Origin: Nitrospira sp.
Lineage (GTDB): Bacteria; Nitrospirota; Nitrospiria; Nitrospirales; Nitrospiraceae
DNA: 64,000 nucleotides
Direction: 5' to 3'
Assembly (NCBI GenBank): GCA_018242665.1
Contig: JAFEBL010000008.1
Coordinates: 30,115-94,114, forward strand
Part shown: positions 1 to 8,797 of the stretch, in pieces
How the letters are laid out: each line of letters starts with the position of its first letter
Position numbering within the stretch: the first letter of the stretch is position 1
Program-made: the position numbers and the translations under genes
Notes under the pieces: model-generated
Told to the model about the DNA's origin: nothing
The model's database searches: none
Seen by the model: the letters and a program-made list of their open reading frames with translations, nothing else

Positions 1-2
1 CA

Positions 3-170
3 GAACGGCAACACCGGATGCTCGTCAATAAATTCGGTCTCACCGGCGATGATCCGTATCACTTTTCAATCTATGAACGAGCGGTCTCGTTGACCGGCAA
101 CCTCGCACAATCTTTGAAGCAGTCTAGCCCGCACGCAGCGGCCGCCTGCGCCGCGCCACATCACGGCTGA
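3..170 (+). CDS. C-terminal fragment of an unrecognised protein, cut by the window edge
   Basis: An open frame enters from the left edge and runs 55 codons to a TGA at 168-170. The peptide contains a plausible globular stretch (KFGLTGDDPYHF, then SIYERAV) and ends in an Ala/His-rich tail. Codon choice resembles that of the neighbouring genes and the other forward frames close early, which is the only support for its being real. I do not recognise the family. About 110 bases separate it from the PepSY gene downstream, so it could share a transcript with it. Confidence 0.35.
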   Translation, partial: ERQHRMLVNKFGLTGDDPYHFSIYERAVSLTGNLAQSLKQSSPHAAAACAAPHHG

Positions 171-283
171 ACCGCTATGCCGCGGTCGATCAGGTCTATA
201 TTGTTGTCGCGAGGAATTGACATCCTCGGCCACGAAGAACGCACCGGCTCCGGGGCAGGCGCATCAAGGGAGCATGTACACGA

Positions 284-1474
284 GTGATGCGAGCAGTCCA
301 TTCCTGGTGCGGACTTGTCTTCGGCTGGCTGCTCTACACGGTGTTCGTGACAGGGAGCCTGACGGTCTTCGACGGCGAGATCTCGCAGTGGATGCAACCG
401 GAGCTGCTGGAGTTTTCGTTGCGCGGGCCTGACATCGCCCCAGTAGAATCCACAGGGACGGATCTGGCCGCTCATCCTGGCCTGGCCAACGCCCAGTGGA
501 TCTCACCACCCGCAGCCCATCCGATCAAGTTGCAATCAAACCGAACGTTTTCCGGACAGATGATCGACCCTCGAACCGGGGACATGGTCATCCTTCGAGA
601 CACGCAAGGCGGCGATTTTTTCTACCATTTTCACCATGGACTCCTGCTGGGGGTGCCAGGGGCATGGATCGTCAGCCTCGCGGGGATCGCCATGATGGTG
701 TCCTTGGCCACCGGCGCGGGCATTCATCGTCACCGACTGAGAGATGTTTTTCTCCAGAAAGCCCGGTCCCTTCCGAGCCGTGCCTGGGCACAGAGCCACG
801 ACGTCATCGGCCTCCTGGCCCTGCCCTTTACCTTGCTGATCACCGTCACTGGCGTGATGATTTCCTGGTCCATTTATCTGCCGGCAGCATCTCAGTTCAT
901 GCGCGACAGCCCATCCATCCTCTCACTTGGCTCAACCCTCCACTTCTCGCAGGCCGGGGGCCCGCTCCTCCGCTGGGTCTATTTCCTCATGGGCCTGGGC
1001 GCGAGTGCCATGATCGCCACCGGCCTGGTCTCGTGGGCAAACACTCGCAGGCATACCCGGCTCGATCGCTCACAGACAACAGGCAGTGACCTGTTCGAAC
1101 GTCTCACCATCGCCACGATCGCAGGGTTGTTGCTCTCCGTAGCCGGGCTCTTCTGGGCGAATCGCCTCTTGCCGTTGGCGCTCATGGAGCGATCGGTCTG
1201 GGAGGTGCGGTGGTTTTTTTTCATGTGGGGCTTGAGCGTGGCCCATAGCCTCCTGCGAAGAAACACCAGCGCCACCTTGAACGCTCAATTGTCTGCCGCG
1301 GCTCTGCTCTTGACTTTGTTGCCCCTACTTAACGCAGGCACCACCCACAGTGCCCTATGGGTGACGATCCCTCAAGGACGATGGGCGGTGGCTGGGATGG
1401 ATCTGACATCACTGGCCGCGGGGTTGTCGCTGGCTGCGTGGGTCGCGCGGCGCACGCGCACCGGCGTGAAGTGA
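284..1474 (+). CDS. PepSY-associated transmembrane protein (PiuB/COG3182-like)
   Basis: A 396-residue inner-membrane protein. It opens with HSWCGLVFGWLLYTVFVTGS, the first helix typical of PepSY_TM proteins, followed by a short motif (TVFDGEISQW) characteristic of the PiuB family. Further hydrophobic segments lie around residues 130-150, 175-195, 230-250, 265-285 and near the C-terminus. Several His residues sit near helix ends (the FYHFHHG stretch, IHRHRL). Family members are often found beside TonB-dependent siderophore receptors and are linked to iron or siderophore handling; no receptor is visible here. The start is GTG at 284 (ATG at 287 also possible), with AAGGGAG about 12 bases upstream. 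It is convergent with the next gene. Confidence 0.8.
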   Translation: MMRAVHSWCGLVFGWLLYTVFVTGSLTVFDGEISQWMQPELLEFSLRGPDIAPVESTGTDLAAHPGLANAQWISPPAAHPIKLQSNRTFSGQMIDPRTGDMVILRDTQGGDFFYHFHHGLLLGVPGAWIVSLAGIAMMVSLATGAGIHRHRLRDVFLQKARSLPSRAWAQSHDVIGLLALPFTLLITVTGVMISWSIYLPAASQFMRDSPSILSLGSTLHFSQAGGPLLRWVYFLMGLGASAMIATGLVSWANTRRHTRLDRSQTTGSDLFERLTIATIAGLLLSVAGLFWANRLLPLALMERSVWEVRWFFFMWGLSVAHSLLRRNTSATLNAQLSAAALLLTLLPLLNAGTTHSALWVTIPQGRWAVAGMDLTSLAAGLSLAAWVARRTRTGVK

Positions 1475-1544
1475 CCGGACCAACGCGGCCCCGCATGGGT
1501 TCACAGAGCTCGTGCCCCGCGGGATGGCTGGGCTGAATGGTCGA

Positions 1545-2885
1545 TCACTCCTGAATCGGACAGCTCAGTGCTGGGCCAAGTACGAGGCGGTAGGCGTCTG
1601 AATGGCGCATGTCAGGCACGACGAAAGAGAGGTCGCCGTCCGAAACCGGGAGAGCCTGATTGAGCGTCACCACAGGCAATTCGAGTGGAGCGGAGCCCAC
1701 ATCAGGAATACGCTCGGCACACACATGAAGCCGCTGGCCATCCGCTGCCGAAGCGAGCAGCCGCTGGCCGTTTCTGATGATGAGGGTGGTGTCCTCGGCC
1801 GAAAAATCCTCATATTTTCCTAAAAGCACCCGCAGCATGCCGGATGGCTGTTCCCAGGCTGCGAGCGCATGCAGCGTCGGACTGTCCGTCATCGTGGAGA
1901 CCCGCACACCACGCATGTCCGCGTAGGTTTTGTAGATGTGCCAACCCGGCCGCTTGGATCGCCGGTCAACATAGAGCAACCCGTCCAGCGTGGGGTTGTC
2001 ACAAGTATTCTCAACATTATCTCGGCTGGTGTCCTGGGGATCAGGCCAACATGCCCGCATGGCACTCTGAATATCGGCCCGTTCATAGGCGGCAATGACG
2101 CCCGCTGTGTATCCGGCGACGGTCCACGATTCCTGCCCCAACACTTCGTTGACGGAAATGGGGCGATCCAGACGCTGCGTGCGCAAATAGTTTCGCAAAT
2201 CTTGGACATATCCCGCCGCTCCGCTGGGATCGCCATATTCATGGTAGGCCACGACGTCGGGGAACAGATCCTGCGACCGGCTCCAGTCGAGAAACGGCTT
2301 GAGCAGGCGGTATCGGCTCACGCTCGGTCCCACGATCTTGGCGCCGGGCATGCGCTCCTTGATGCGGCGATAGGCTAGGCGCCAGCCCTCCTTGAGGCGC
2401 TCATTGTCATTCAGCGGAAGCGCCGCGAGGTCGGGCTCATTGTAGATATCCCAGAGGACATTGAGTCGTCGCTCGACCACCTGATCGATGACACGATCGA
2501 CATGGGCCAGCCAAGGCGCATAGTTGTCATCGAGGCCGACCTGATTGATATCAAAAATCTGGAGAGCCAGATGGTGAAAGACCAATCCCAGTGTCAGCTG
2601 AAATTCGGTCACCCCCAGGCGAGTCAGACGATCGTAATTGCTGAACACATATCCGGCATTTCCCCGGAAGCTGGTCGGCCTAAGTGGAGCGATTGCGCTT
2701 GTTGGTGGGTCGTTGGGTTCGATACTGACGAGATACCCATTGGCCCGGTGAGTGATCGGCCCTTCTTCGACCGCCACGTCGATCACGATGGTGCCGGCAT
2801 GACTCCATGCCGCCCAGACCAGCACGAGCGCGTAGGTCAACCCCACGGCAAGGCGAACAGCGCTCGATGTATGGCGTCGGATCAT
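1545..2885 (-). CDS. Secreted glycoside hydrolase, clan GH-A (GH39-like)
   Basis: A 446-residue protein from the ATG at 2885. It starts with a signal peptide (Arg/His-rich n-region, hydrophobic stretch, cleavage near WSHAG). A TIM-barrel catalytic domain follows: the motif WDIYNEPD carries the likely acid/base Glu (about residue 150), and ISVNEVLGQE carries the likely nucleophile Glu (about residue 247). This spacing fits clan GH-A retaining hydrolases such as GH39; a beta-sandwich probably fills the last 120 residues. Some extracellular GH39 enzymes, such as PslG, trim exopolysaccharide, so a role on this organism's own polymer is possible, but the substrate cannot be read. A TTG at 2942 would add 19 residues ahead of the signal peptide and is less likely. 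Confidence 0.75.
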   Translation of the reverse strand: MIRRHTSSAVRLAVGLTYALVLVWAAWSHAGTIVIDVAVEEGPITHRANGYLVSIEPNDPPTSAIAPLRPTSFRGNAGYVFSNYDRLTRLGVTEFQLTLGLVFHHLALQIFDINQVGLDDNYAPWLAHVDRVIDQVVERRLNVLWDIYNEPDLAALPLNDNERLKEGWRLAYRRIKERMPGAKIVGPSVSRYRLLKPFLDWSRSQDLFPDVVAYHEYGDPSGAAGYVQDLRNYLRTQRLDRPISVNEVLGQESWTVAGYTAGVIAAYERADIQSAMRACWPDPQDTSRDNVENTCDNPTLDGLLYVDRRSKRPGWHIYKTYADMRGVRVSTMTDSPTLHALAAWEQPSGMLRVLLGKYEDFSAEDTTLIIRNGQRLLASAADGQRLHVCAERIPDVGSAPLELPVVTLNQALPVSDGDLSFVVPDMRHSDAYRLVLGPALSCPIQE

Positions 2886-2965
2886 ACTGCCTTGTGGAAG
2901 GTGAATCCTGGAAAATGTGGTTGTACTGCGGGAGACCGGCAAGGGTCAAGCCGGCGAGGGAACGG

Positions 2966-4159
2966 TCATGCGGCGACGCACAACTCGCGCCATGCGGACA
3001 ACCTGGGAAGCCACTGCTCGCGTGCGAGATACTCGCGATCCACACCGTCCTGACCGGCAGCGCCCGCTTCGCAGCGAGCCTGTTGCTCCGCGATGGCGTT
3101 TGCGACATGGACGGCCGTGATCGCGGTAAATCCGGAGGCCTGACACTCACCGGGATGTTGGTGGAACGCCACCGCTTCGACAATGCCGTCGCCGAGCCCC
3201 CAAATCCCCAGGAGATAGGCCCCCACGTGGGCATGGTCCGCGCCGAACACTTCCCGCTCAGCGGCCCAGTCTGATATCTGTTTCGACCGCATCAGCTCGA
3301 GCACCTTCGCATAGTCATCCGGTTTGTTGGCGGCCAGAACCAGAACCCCCACATCGTGCAGGAGCGCCGCGGTAAATGCCTCATCGATCACTTGCTGGCC
3401 GGCGCCGGCTTCCTTCGCGATACGCCGCGCATAGCTGCCGCTTGCCATGGCATGGCGCCACAGGTCTTCCAAGGAAAAGGAAGGAAGCCGCCCCTGGTCA
3501 AATTGCGCGAACACCTGACTGGAAAGGACGAGCGATTTGATCGTATCGAAACCAAGAAGCGCCACGGCTTGCTCGGGGTCGGACACATGGGTCCGGAGTC
3601 CAAAAAATGCGGAATTCACGAGCTGAAGGATCTTGGTCATCAGGCCCAGATCTTTGGACACAATCCGGGAGGCTTTCTTTAACGACGCCTGCGGCGCCTG
3701 CATTTCCTGCATGAGGTCCTGATAGATCGACGGGAGGCTCGGGAGCACCTTGATTTCTCCCACCAGACTTCGAAGCGCAGGATTCGCCAGGACCGCCCGC
3801 AGCGCCTCGGCCTGCGCGATGGTTGCTTTCAACTGGTTCACATCCATCGGCTTCTGAAGAAACCGGTGCGCCACGGCTGCGGACCGCAGGTGATTGACCG
3901 GGCTGTGGTCGCCGGAAAGCACGATCCTGATCGTCTCCGGGGAGAGCGTGCGGACTTCATTGAGGAACTGCGCCCCGTCCATGACCGGCATGGTCATGTC
4001 AGATACCACGACATCACAGGGCGTCTCGCGAATGACGGGCAACGCAGCCGCAGCGGACGAGAAAAACTGCATCTCCCACTCGGATTGCATGGAGGCTAAC
4101 GTCCGGCGAAGATGCTGGAGAATCTCCGGCGCATCGTCCACAAAGATCACTCGACGCAT
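2966..4159 (-). CDS. Response regulator with REC and HDOD domains
   Basis: A 397-residue cytoplasmic signalling protein. The N-terminal receiver domain (about 1-120) begins MRRVIFVDDAPE with the acidic pair, has the phospho-acceptor Asp in VVVSDMTMP, and the conserved Lys in FLQKPMD. The HDOD domain (about 130-330) contains LPSLPSIYQDL, an NSAFFG motif and AALLHDVGVL. HDOD proteins act in c-di-GMP-linked and stress signalling, usually as binding or scaffold modules without confirmed hydrolase activity. The start at 4159 is supported by AAGGAG eight bases upstream; longer in-frame starts have no such site. No histidine kinase is adjacent, so its partner is unknown. Confidence 0.88.
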   Translation of the reverse strand: MRRVIFVDDAPEILQHLRRTLASMQSEWEMQFFSSAAAALPVIRETPCDVVVSDMTMPVMDGAQFLNEVRTLSPETIRIVLSGDHSPVNHLRSAAVAHRFLQKPMDVNQLKATIAQAEALRAVLANPALRSLVGEIKVLPSLPSIYQDLMQEMQAPQASLKKASRIVSKDLGLMTKILQLVNSAFFGLRTHVSDPEQAVALLGFDTIKSLVLSSQVFAQFDQGRLPSFSLEDLWRHAMASGSYARRIAKEAGAGQQVIDEAFTAALLHDVGVLVLAANKPDDYAKVLELMRSKQISDWAAEREVFGADHAHVGAYLLGIWGLGDGIVEAVAFHQHPGECQASGFTAITAVHVANAIAEQQARCEAGAAGQDGVDREYLAREQWLPRLSAWRELCVAA

Positions 4160-4301
4160 CACCCGCTCCTTCCACAAAGAGAGGCCCTTCTCTCTTTTTC
4201 GGTCGACCAAGAGCGGATCTTGAGGATGTGCGAGGCGAGCGAATGGCGTGGCGATCCATCGGAGCCACTGAGACATTCAGGGAGAGCCGTGAACAGTCGG
4301 G

Positions 4302-4820
4302 TTAGTTGCGGTCCAGATCCCAGCTGACGATATCGGCGTTCTTGCCGTCGCCGCCGGCCGCCCCATCGGCGCCGAAGGAGAGAATCTCAAATTCCGCGCC
4401 CTGCGGAGAAGGTACGGTGTATTTATAGGGAGCGCCCCACGGATCGACCGGCACCTTGGGCAGGTAGCCGCCCGCCTTCCAATGTGGCGCCGCAGGACCT
4501 GCCGACGGCCGTTCAACAAGCGCCTTGAGGCCCTGCTCCGTGGAAGGAAGGTTGCCGTTATCCAGCTTGTAGAGTTGCAGCGCACTTTCGATATTGGAAA
4601 TCTGTGCTTTGGCCGCCGCCCGCTTCGCATCTTCCGTGCGCCCCATGACCCGTGGAATCAACAGCGTGGCCAAAATGGCCAGGATGACCACGACGATCAT
4701 CACCTCGATGAACGAAAATCCCCCGCAGAGTTTCAGTCTCTCAGTCTGACTGCAGGGGAGACCAGACGCCAGACGCCTATGCCGGCTGACTGCCTTCCTG
4801 ACATCGCGACGCCATCCCAT
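4302..4820 (-). CDS. gspG: Type II secretion major pseudopilin GspG
   Basis: A 172-residue prepilin-type protein. The cleavage motif reads CGGFSFIEVMIVVVILAIL, with Gly at -1, Phe at +1 and Glu at +5, followed by the hydrophobic helix. The C-terminal GspG domain is clear: LPSTEQGLKALVERPS, GGYLPKVPVDPWGAPYKY, and a terminal calcium-loop-like stretch around FGADGAAGGDGKNADI. GspG is the main subunit of the periplasmic pseudopilus, which pushes substrates through the secretin. The leader is long (about 35 residues); the start at 4820 has AAGGAG ten bases upstream. It lies about 3.4 kb downstream of the main secretion operon, separated from it by proA and an unassigned gene. Confidence 0.9.
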   Translation of the reverse strand: MGWRRDVRKAVSRHRRLASGLPCSQTERLKLCGGFSFIEVMIVVVILAILATLLIPRVMGRTEDAKRAAAKAQISNIESALQLYKLDNGNLPSTEQGLKALVERPSAGPAAPHWKAGGYLPKVPVDPWGAPYKYTVPSPQGAEFEILSFGADGAAGGDGKNADIVSWDLDRN

Positions 4821-4952
4821 ATACGCTGCGCTCCTTCTTCGCAAATTCCGGCTGCTCTCGCACATGCATTGCCGCAGTTCGGAATTGTAACAGGAACTTC
4901 GACCCGACTGTAGAGGATTTCCCCCATGCCCGGCAAGGGACGACGACGCTGT

Positions 4953-6734
4953 TTAGGGCTTCGCGACTTGATACAACATCACCCCCGGCTTCAATTGCGC
5001 GCGGGGCAAGACACTTTGGTGCATACGAAACGTGGACAGCGACGCCACGGGCGTCATGGCCTGAAGCTGCAACCCCGCGGCCCGACAGCCCTCAGCCGCT
5101 GACGCGGGACCGACGACGAACGCCACGGCCCCGGGCGCCATCCGGCCGGCCACGCGCTGCATGTGCTTCGCGATCGCAGCAGCATCGTGGTACATCCTGA
5201 ACGGTGTCCATTCATAGGCGAATTGATACACTGGCCCTTCCTGACCGTCATCCTCGACCTGAAGCCGCATCGACACATGGTTCAACCAGTCCAATCGCTG
5301 CGCGCGGGCGAGCATATTCCACAAGAGTTGGGCCTGGCGTTGCGCGAATGCCGGATGATCGTAGAACACGCTGTAGGCACGCGGGCGATCATGGCCGATG
5401 CAGGTCACGATGGCGCTGTCGAACCCGGTGATACGCACCCGCCCCGCCCCTGCTACCCGAGCGGCCAACGGGCGATCCTGTTCAAGAAGATCCTGGAGAT
5501 AGTCGGCCACGAACGGCTGCGTGGCCAATTCCCCGATCTCTTGTTGATCATCGGGGTAGAACAATACCGCACCGAACCCTTCTTCCGGACTGACCTGCGG
5601 GGCCGTGCCCTTGAAGACAGACGTCCAATCGGGCAACTGCGGAACTGACGCGGGCATCGGCGGGCCGGTCACGGCTTTCCACCGCGCCGGTAACGGAATC
5701 GCTCGCTGATTCGCCCGATCCATCAACAGCAGCCGGTCTCCCTCCACCGCCAGCCCGCGCTGACAGGGGGCCCATCCCTGGCGGTCGAACGGCTGATAAG
5801 ACAAACCCGCCGAATCATCTGAACAGGTGGCCTTCAACAGACGTGTCCCTTGAATCGTCACGCAGAGTTTCTGCTCGGGCTCAACATGCCGCCTTGGAGC
5901 ATCCGGCACAGGCAACCAACTCACCAGATGCGAACGGGGCGCATCCATAAAAACAGGGAAGGGGTCTCCTCCCCCGGAGAGCTGCGGGCGAAAAAAATTG
6001 CTGAACAGCCGGTAGGCCGCTTCAGACGGATACGTCGGAATCCCTCGATAGCGCAATGGCCTTGGCGTAGAGGCAGCGCGATTTTGATCGTCGTACAACC
6101 CGCGTATCAATTCAAACAAGGCGGAGCCGGTACCAGGCAGGAGCGAGAGAAATAACTCCACGACCGGCAGAAAATCGATCGCGTCCCAATGCATGGCGCC
6201 CATACAGGCCATGAACACTTTGCTATCGAAGGTGCCGTCAGGCAAATGGTAGATCGCGTCTTTGCGGTGCCGGATGGTGGCGCTGCCGTTGGCATCAATC
6301 GTCAGATCTTGGTCGCTGTAAAAACAGCGCACCTCATCAAGGGGCACTCGCATCGCCTGGGCCGCCATGTTGCGAAGATCGTCGGCCCGCAGCCGCTGCC
6401 AGCCTGGCTTTCGGGAAAGGTCCAGCGTCATGCTGTTCACGAGCCCACTGGGGCTCACCCCAACCCACGCGCCCCAGTCGAGATGCACCCGTGCACGGAG
6501 AAGGGTCAGATTCCCGTCCACTTGACCCCATTCACATTCATGCAACGGGTACCCATCCGGGTCGGTTGCCAGGATTCGACGACCATGACTCCCATACACA
6601 ATCACATGGCTGGTTGATTGACGGTGCGTGCAGTCGGCGGAAGCCGACAGGTGGGGTGTGTCGGCAAGATTGGCAGGAAACGTGAGCATGCCGGGGCGGG
6701 CCAGCAGGTCTTGTGGGAAGGGCTCAACCGGCAT
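4953..6734 (-). CDS. Large protein of unknown function
   Basis: A 593-residue protein I cannot place. It has no clear signal peptide. One moderately hydrophobic stretch (FLPVVELFLSLLPGTGSALF, about residues 190-210) could be a membrane-contacting helix. The C-terminal part is Ala/Gly-rich and well structured. Its ATG at 6734 directly follows the proA stop codon (TAA then ATG), which argues for co-transcription and coupled translation. It sits between proA and gspG, so a role around the secretion system is possible on context only. The start is not strongly supported: the nearest purine-rich stretch, GGGGAG, is about 22 bases upstream. An inner Met near residue 16 is an alternative. Confidence 0.7.
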   Translation of the reverse strand: MPVEPFPQDLLARPGMLTFPANLADTPHLSASADCTHRQSTSHVIVYGSHGRRILATDPDGYPLHECEWGQVDGNLTLLRARVHLDWGAWVGVSPSGLVNSMTLDLSRKPGWQRLRADDLRNMAAQAMRVPLDEVRCFYSDQDLTIDANGSATIRHRKDAIYHLPDGTFDSKVFMACMGAMHWDAIDFLPVVELFLSLLPGTGSALFELIRGLYDDQNRAASTPRPLRYRGIPTYPSEAAYRLFSNFFRPQLSGGGDPFPVFMDAPRSHLVSWLPVPDAPRRHVEPEQKLCVTIQGTRLLKATCSDDSAGLSYQPFDRQGWAPCQRGLAVEGDRLLLMDRANQRAIPLPARWKAVTGPPMPASVPQLPDWTSVFKGTAPQVSPEEGFGAVLFYPDDQQEIGELATQPFVADYLQDLLEQDRPLAARVAGAGRVRITGFDSAIVTCIGHDRPRAYSVFYDHPAFAQRQAQLLWNMLARAQRLDWLNHVSMRLQVEDDGQEGPVYQFAYEWTPFRMYHDAAAIAKHMQRVAGRMAPGAVAFVVGPASAAEGCRAAGLQLQAMTPVASLSTFRMHQSVLPRAQLKPGVMLYQVAKP

Positions 6735-8060
6735 TTATTCGCGGATTTGGCCGCTCCCCAGTACCACAAACTTTGAACAGGTCAGTTCTTCCAATCCCAT
6801 CGGACCTCGTGCATGGAGCCGGGATGTACTGATGCCGATTTCGGCCCCCAGACCGAACTGATACCCGTCATTCAGGCGGGTCGAGGCATTGACCAACACC
6901 GCACCGGCATCCACCTCGCGCAGAAACCGCATCGCGCGGGCGTAGTCCTTTGTCACAATCGCTTCGGTGTGCTGGGATCCGAATGTGGCGATGTGCTCCA
7001 AGGCCTCGTCCATATTCTTGACCACCTTCACCGCGAGGATCAGATCCAGAAATTCCCGTCCGAAATCGCTCTCGACCGCCGGCTTCACCTCGGGACAGAG
7101 CTGAATGGTCTTCGGGCAGCCGCGCACCTCGACCTTCGCCTCCGTCAATCGCGCGACGAGATGCGGCAGCCAGGTGCGGGCGACGGTTTGGTGCACCAGC
7201 AGCGTTTCCATCGCATTGCACGTCGACGGGCGCTGTACTTTGGCATTGAGGCAAATCTGTTCTGCAATCTTCGGATCGGCATCGACATCGACATACGTGT
7301 GGCACACGCCCTGATCATGCTTCAGCACGGGAATCGTGGCATGCTCGGCGATGGTCTTCATCAATGACTCGCCGCCTCTCGGGATGATGAGGTCGATATA
7401 CCGGTCTTGCTTCAACAACAGTTGAACAATGTCCCGTTCCGGACGGTCAACGAAGGTGATCGCACCGGACGGCACGCCGGCCTTCTCAGCAGACTCACTG
7501 AGCACTTTGGCGATTGCGGTATTGGAATGCAGCGCTTCAGAGCCACCGCGCAAGAGACACACGTTGCCGGATTTCAAGCAGAGCGCCGCGGAGTCCGCTG
7601 TCACGTTCGGGCGCGCTTCATAAATGATCCCGATCACGCCGATCGGCACACGCATCCGCCCGACCTGCATCCCGTTCGGACGCGTCCACATCTTGGGCGT
7701 CTCTCCGAGCGGATCCGGCAGGCGAGCGATGTCGCGGATTCCCGCAGCCATGTCCCGGATGCGTTCCGCGGTCAACCGCAACCGATCGGCGACCGCTTTT
7801 CGCTCGGGGGTAGCCTCGAACTGCTCAAGATCTTTGTCATTGGCGGCCACCAGTTCAGCCTCTTGCGCTTCAAGCCCATCGGCCATCGCAAGCAAAGCCT
7901 GGTTCTTCACCGCTGTGGACAGGGTGGACAGTCGGCCTGCTGCGCCTTTGGCCGACTTCACCAAGGCCGCTACATACTCCTCGGGAGAGAGCACGTCGTT
8001 CGGAGCGTCGAGGTCCGGAATCAGTTCCGGAGCCGGGGATTCGGTCAAATCGTGTTCCAT
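6735..8060 (-). CDS. proA: Glutamate-5-semialdehyde dehydrogenase (gamma-glutamyl phosphate reductase)
   Basis: A 441-residue cytoplasmic enzyme that reduces gamma-glutamyl phosphate to glutamate-5-semialdehyde with NADPH, the second step of proline biosynthesis. Family motifs are clear: VPIGVIGIIYEARPNVT, LRGGSEALHSN, LIIPRGGESL, the active-site Cys in QRPSTCNAMET, and VLVNASTRLNDGYQFGLGAEIGISTS. Length is close to the usual 415-420 plus a short N-terminal extension. The start at 8060 (MEHDL) is chosen because family similarity begins soon after; upstream frame is low-complexity. proB is not in the window. It is an amino-acid gene lodged between secretion genes. Confidence 0.97.
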   Translation of the reverse strand: MEHDLTESPAPELIPDLDAPNDVLSPEEYVAALVKSAKGAAGRLSTLSTAVKNQALLAMADGLEAQEAELVAANDKDLEQFEATPERKAVADRLRLTAERIRDMAAGIRDIARLPDPLGETPKMWTRPNGMQVGRMRVPIGVIGIIYEARPNVTADSAALCLKSGNVCLLRGGSEALHSNTAIAKVLSESAEKAGVPSGAITFVDRPERDIVQLLLKQDRYIDLIIPRGGESLMKTIAEHATIPVLKHDQGVCHTYVDVDADPKIAEQICLNAKVQRPSTCNAMETLLVHQTVARTWLPHLVARLTEAKVEVRGCPKTIQLCPEVKPAVESDFGREFLDLILAVKVVKNMDEALEHIATFGSQHTEAIVTKDYARAMRFLREVDAGAVLVNASTRLNDGYQFGLGAEIGISTSRLHARGPMGLEELTCSKFVVLGSGQIRE

Positions 8061-8184
8061 GGCGTGAATTCCTGCTGCGTGGCGAAGCGTCCGGCGCTGA
8101 GGCCGAACGCTTGACCGATCAAGAGGGTGAACGTCGTCGCGATCAACGATATCGAGGTAGAATACTGTGGGGTCCGGAGCCGGG

Positions 8185-8793
8185 TCAAGGGTTTCGGGGC
8201 GCACCAGGCATGAGTGGGACGCCTTGCGGAGCCGGCGCTCCTGGAGCAGCACCCTGCGCCCCCGGCTGTTGGGGCATGGTCCCTGGGGCCAGCCCCATCA
8301 TCGGCGGCATCAACATAGATTGCGAGGAAGGGTTCGGATGCTGGAAGATCCAATCATGATAGGTCTTGCGGCCTTCAAAATGCCGGACAGCAAGCGGAAA
8401 ATCGCGTTCCTTGATTGGTTTGACTTTACTCTTGCTGCGCACCCCCATAATGCCGCCGGTGGGCGCGCGCATATACTCCCACTCTCCACCGCCGACCGGG
8501 TCCTGGTAGACCCGGCGCAGAAACGGTTTCGGCGTGCGTGTCAGTTCGGCCAAAGATTGAGGGTAGATCTCGGTGGGCATGATGCGCCCAATTTTCATCG
8601 AGGCGGAATACAGCGCCAAGGCATTTTGAATTTCGATGCCCTTCGCCATGAGATCGGCTTCTTTTTCTCGCTGCACCATGACGGTCCATTGGCGAGCAGC
8701 GGCGGAAACGGAAATGCCGATCAACACGATCGAAAACATCAAGGCCAGGTAGGTGATCCCGCGCGTATTGCCGAGCTGGCGCCGCAACCCCAT
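8185..8793 (-). CDS. Atypical type II secretion pseudopilin-like protein
   Basis: A 202-residue protein with a prepilin-like N-terminus (NTRGITYLALMFSIVLIGIS): a Gly could serve as -1, but the Glu normally at +5 is Ala. That absence is known for minor, tip-type pseudopilins of the GspK kind. The middle has a GspG-like fold signature (REKEADLMAKGIEIQNALALY, and VYQDPVGGGEWEY). The last 40 residues are rich in Pro, Gly, Met and Ala, probably disordered. It follows the GspC/PilP-like gene directly; an ATG at 8829 would overlap that gene and give a 24-residue leader, while the ATG at 8793 gives 12. The start is therefore uncertain. Confidence 0.72.
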   Translation of the reverse strand: MGLRRQLGNTRGITYLALMFSIVLIGISVSAAARQWTVMVQREKEADLMAKGIEIQNALALYSASMKIGRIMPTEIYPQSLAELTRTPKPFLRRVYQDPVGGGEWEYMRAPTGGIMGVRSKSKVKPIKERDFPLAVRHFEGRKTYHDWIFQHPNPSSQSMLMPPMMGLAPGTMPQQPGAQGAAPGAPAPQGVPLMPGAPRNP

Positions 8794-8797
8794 GCTC

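Noticed and set aside
2886..2942. TTG start giving 19 extra residues to the glycoside hydrolase
   Set aside because: The extension precedes the n-region of a normal signal peptide, and no ribosome-binding site supports it.
7407..8114. Plus-strand frame of 235 codons
   Set aside because: Opposite proA. Composition and lack of motifs mark it as an antisense shadow.
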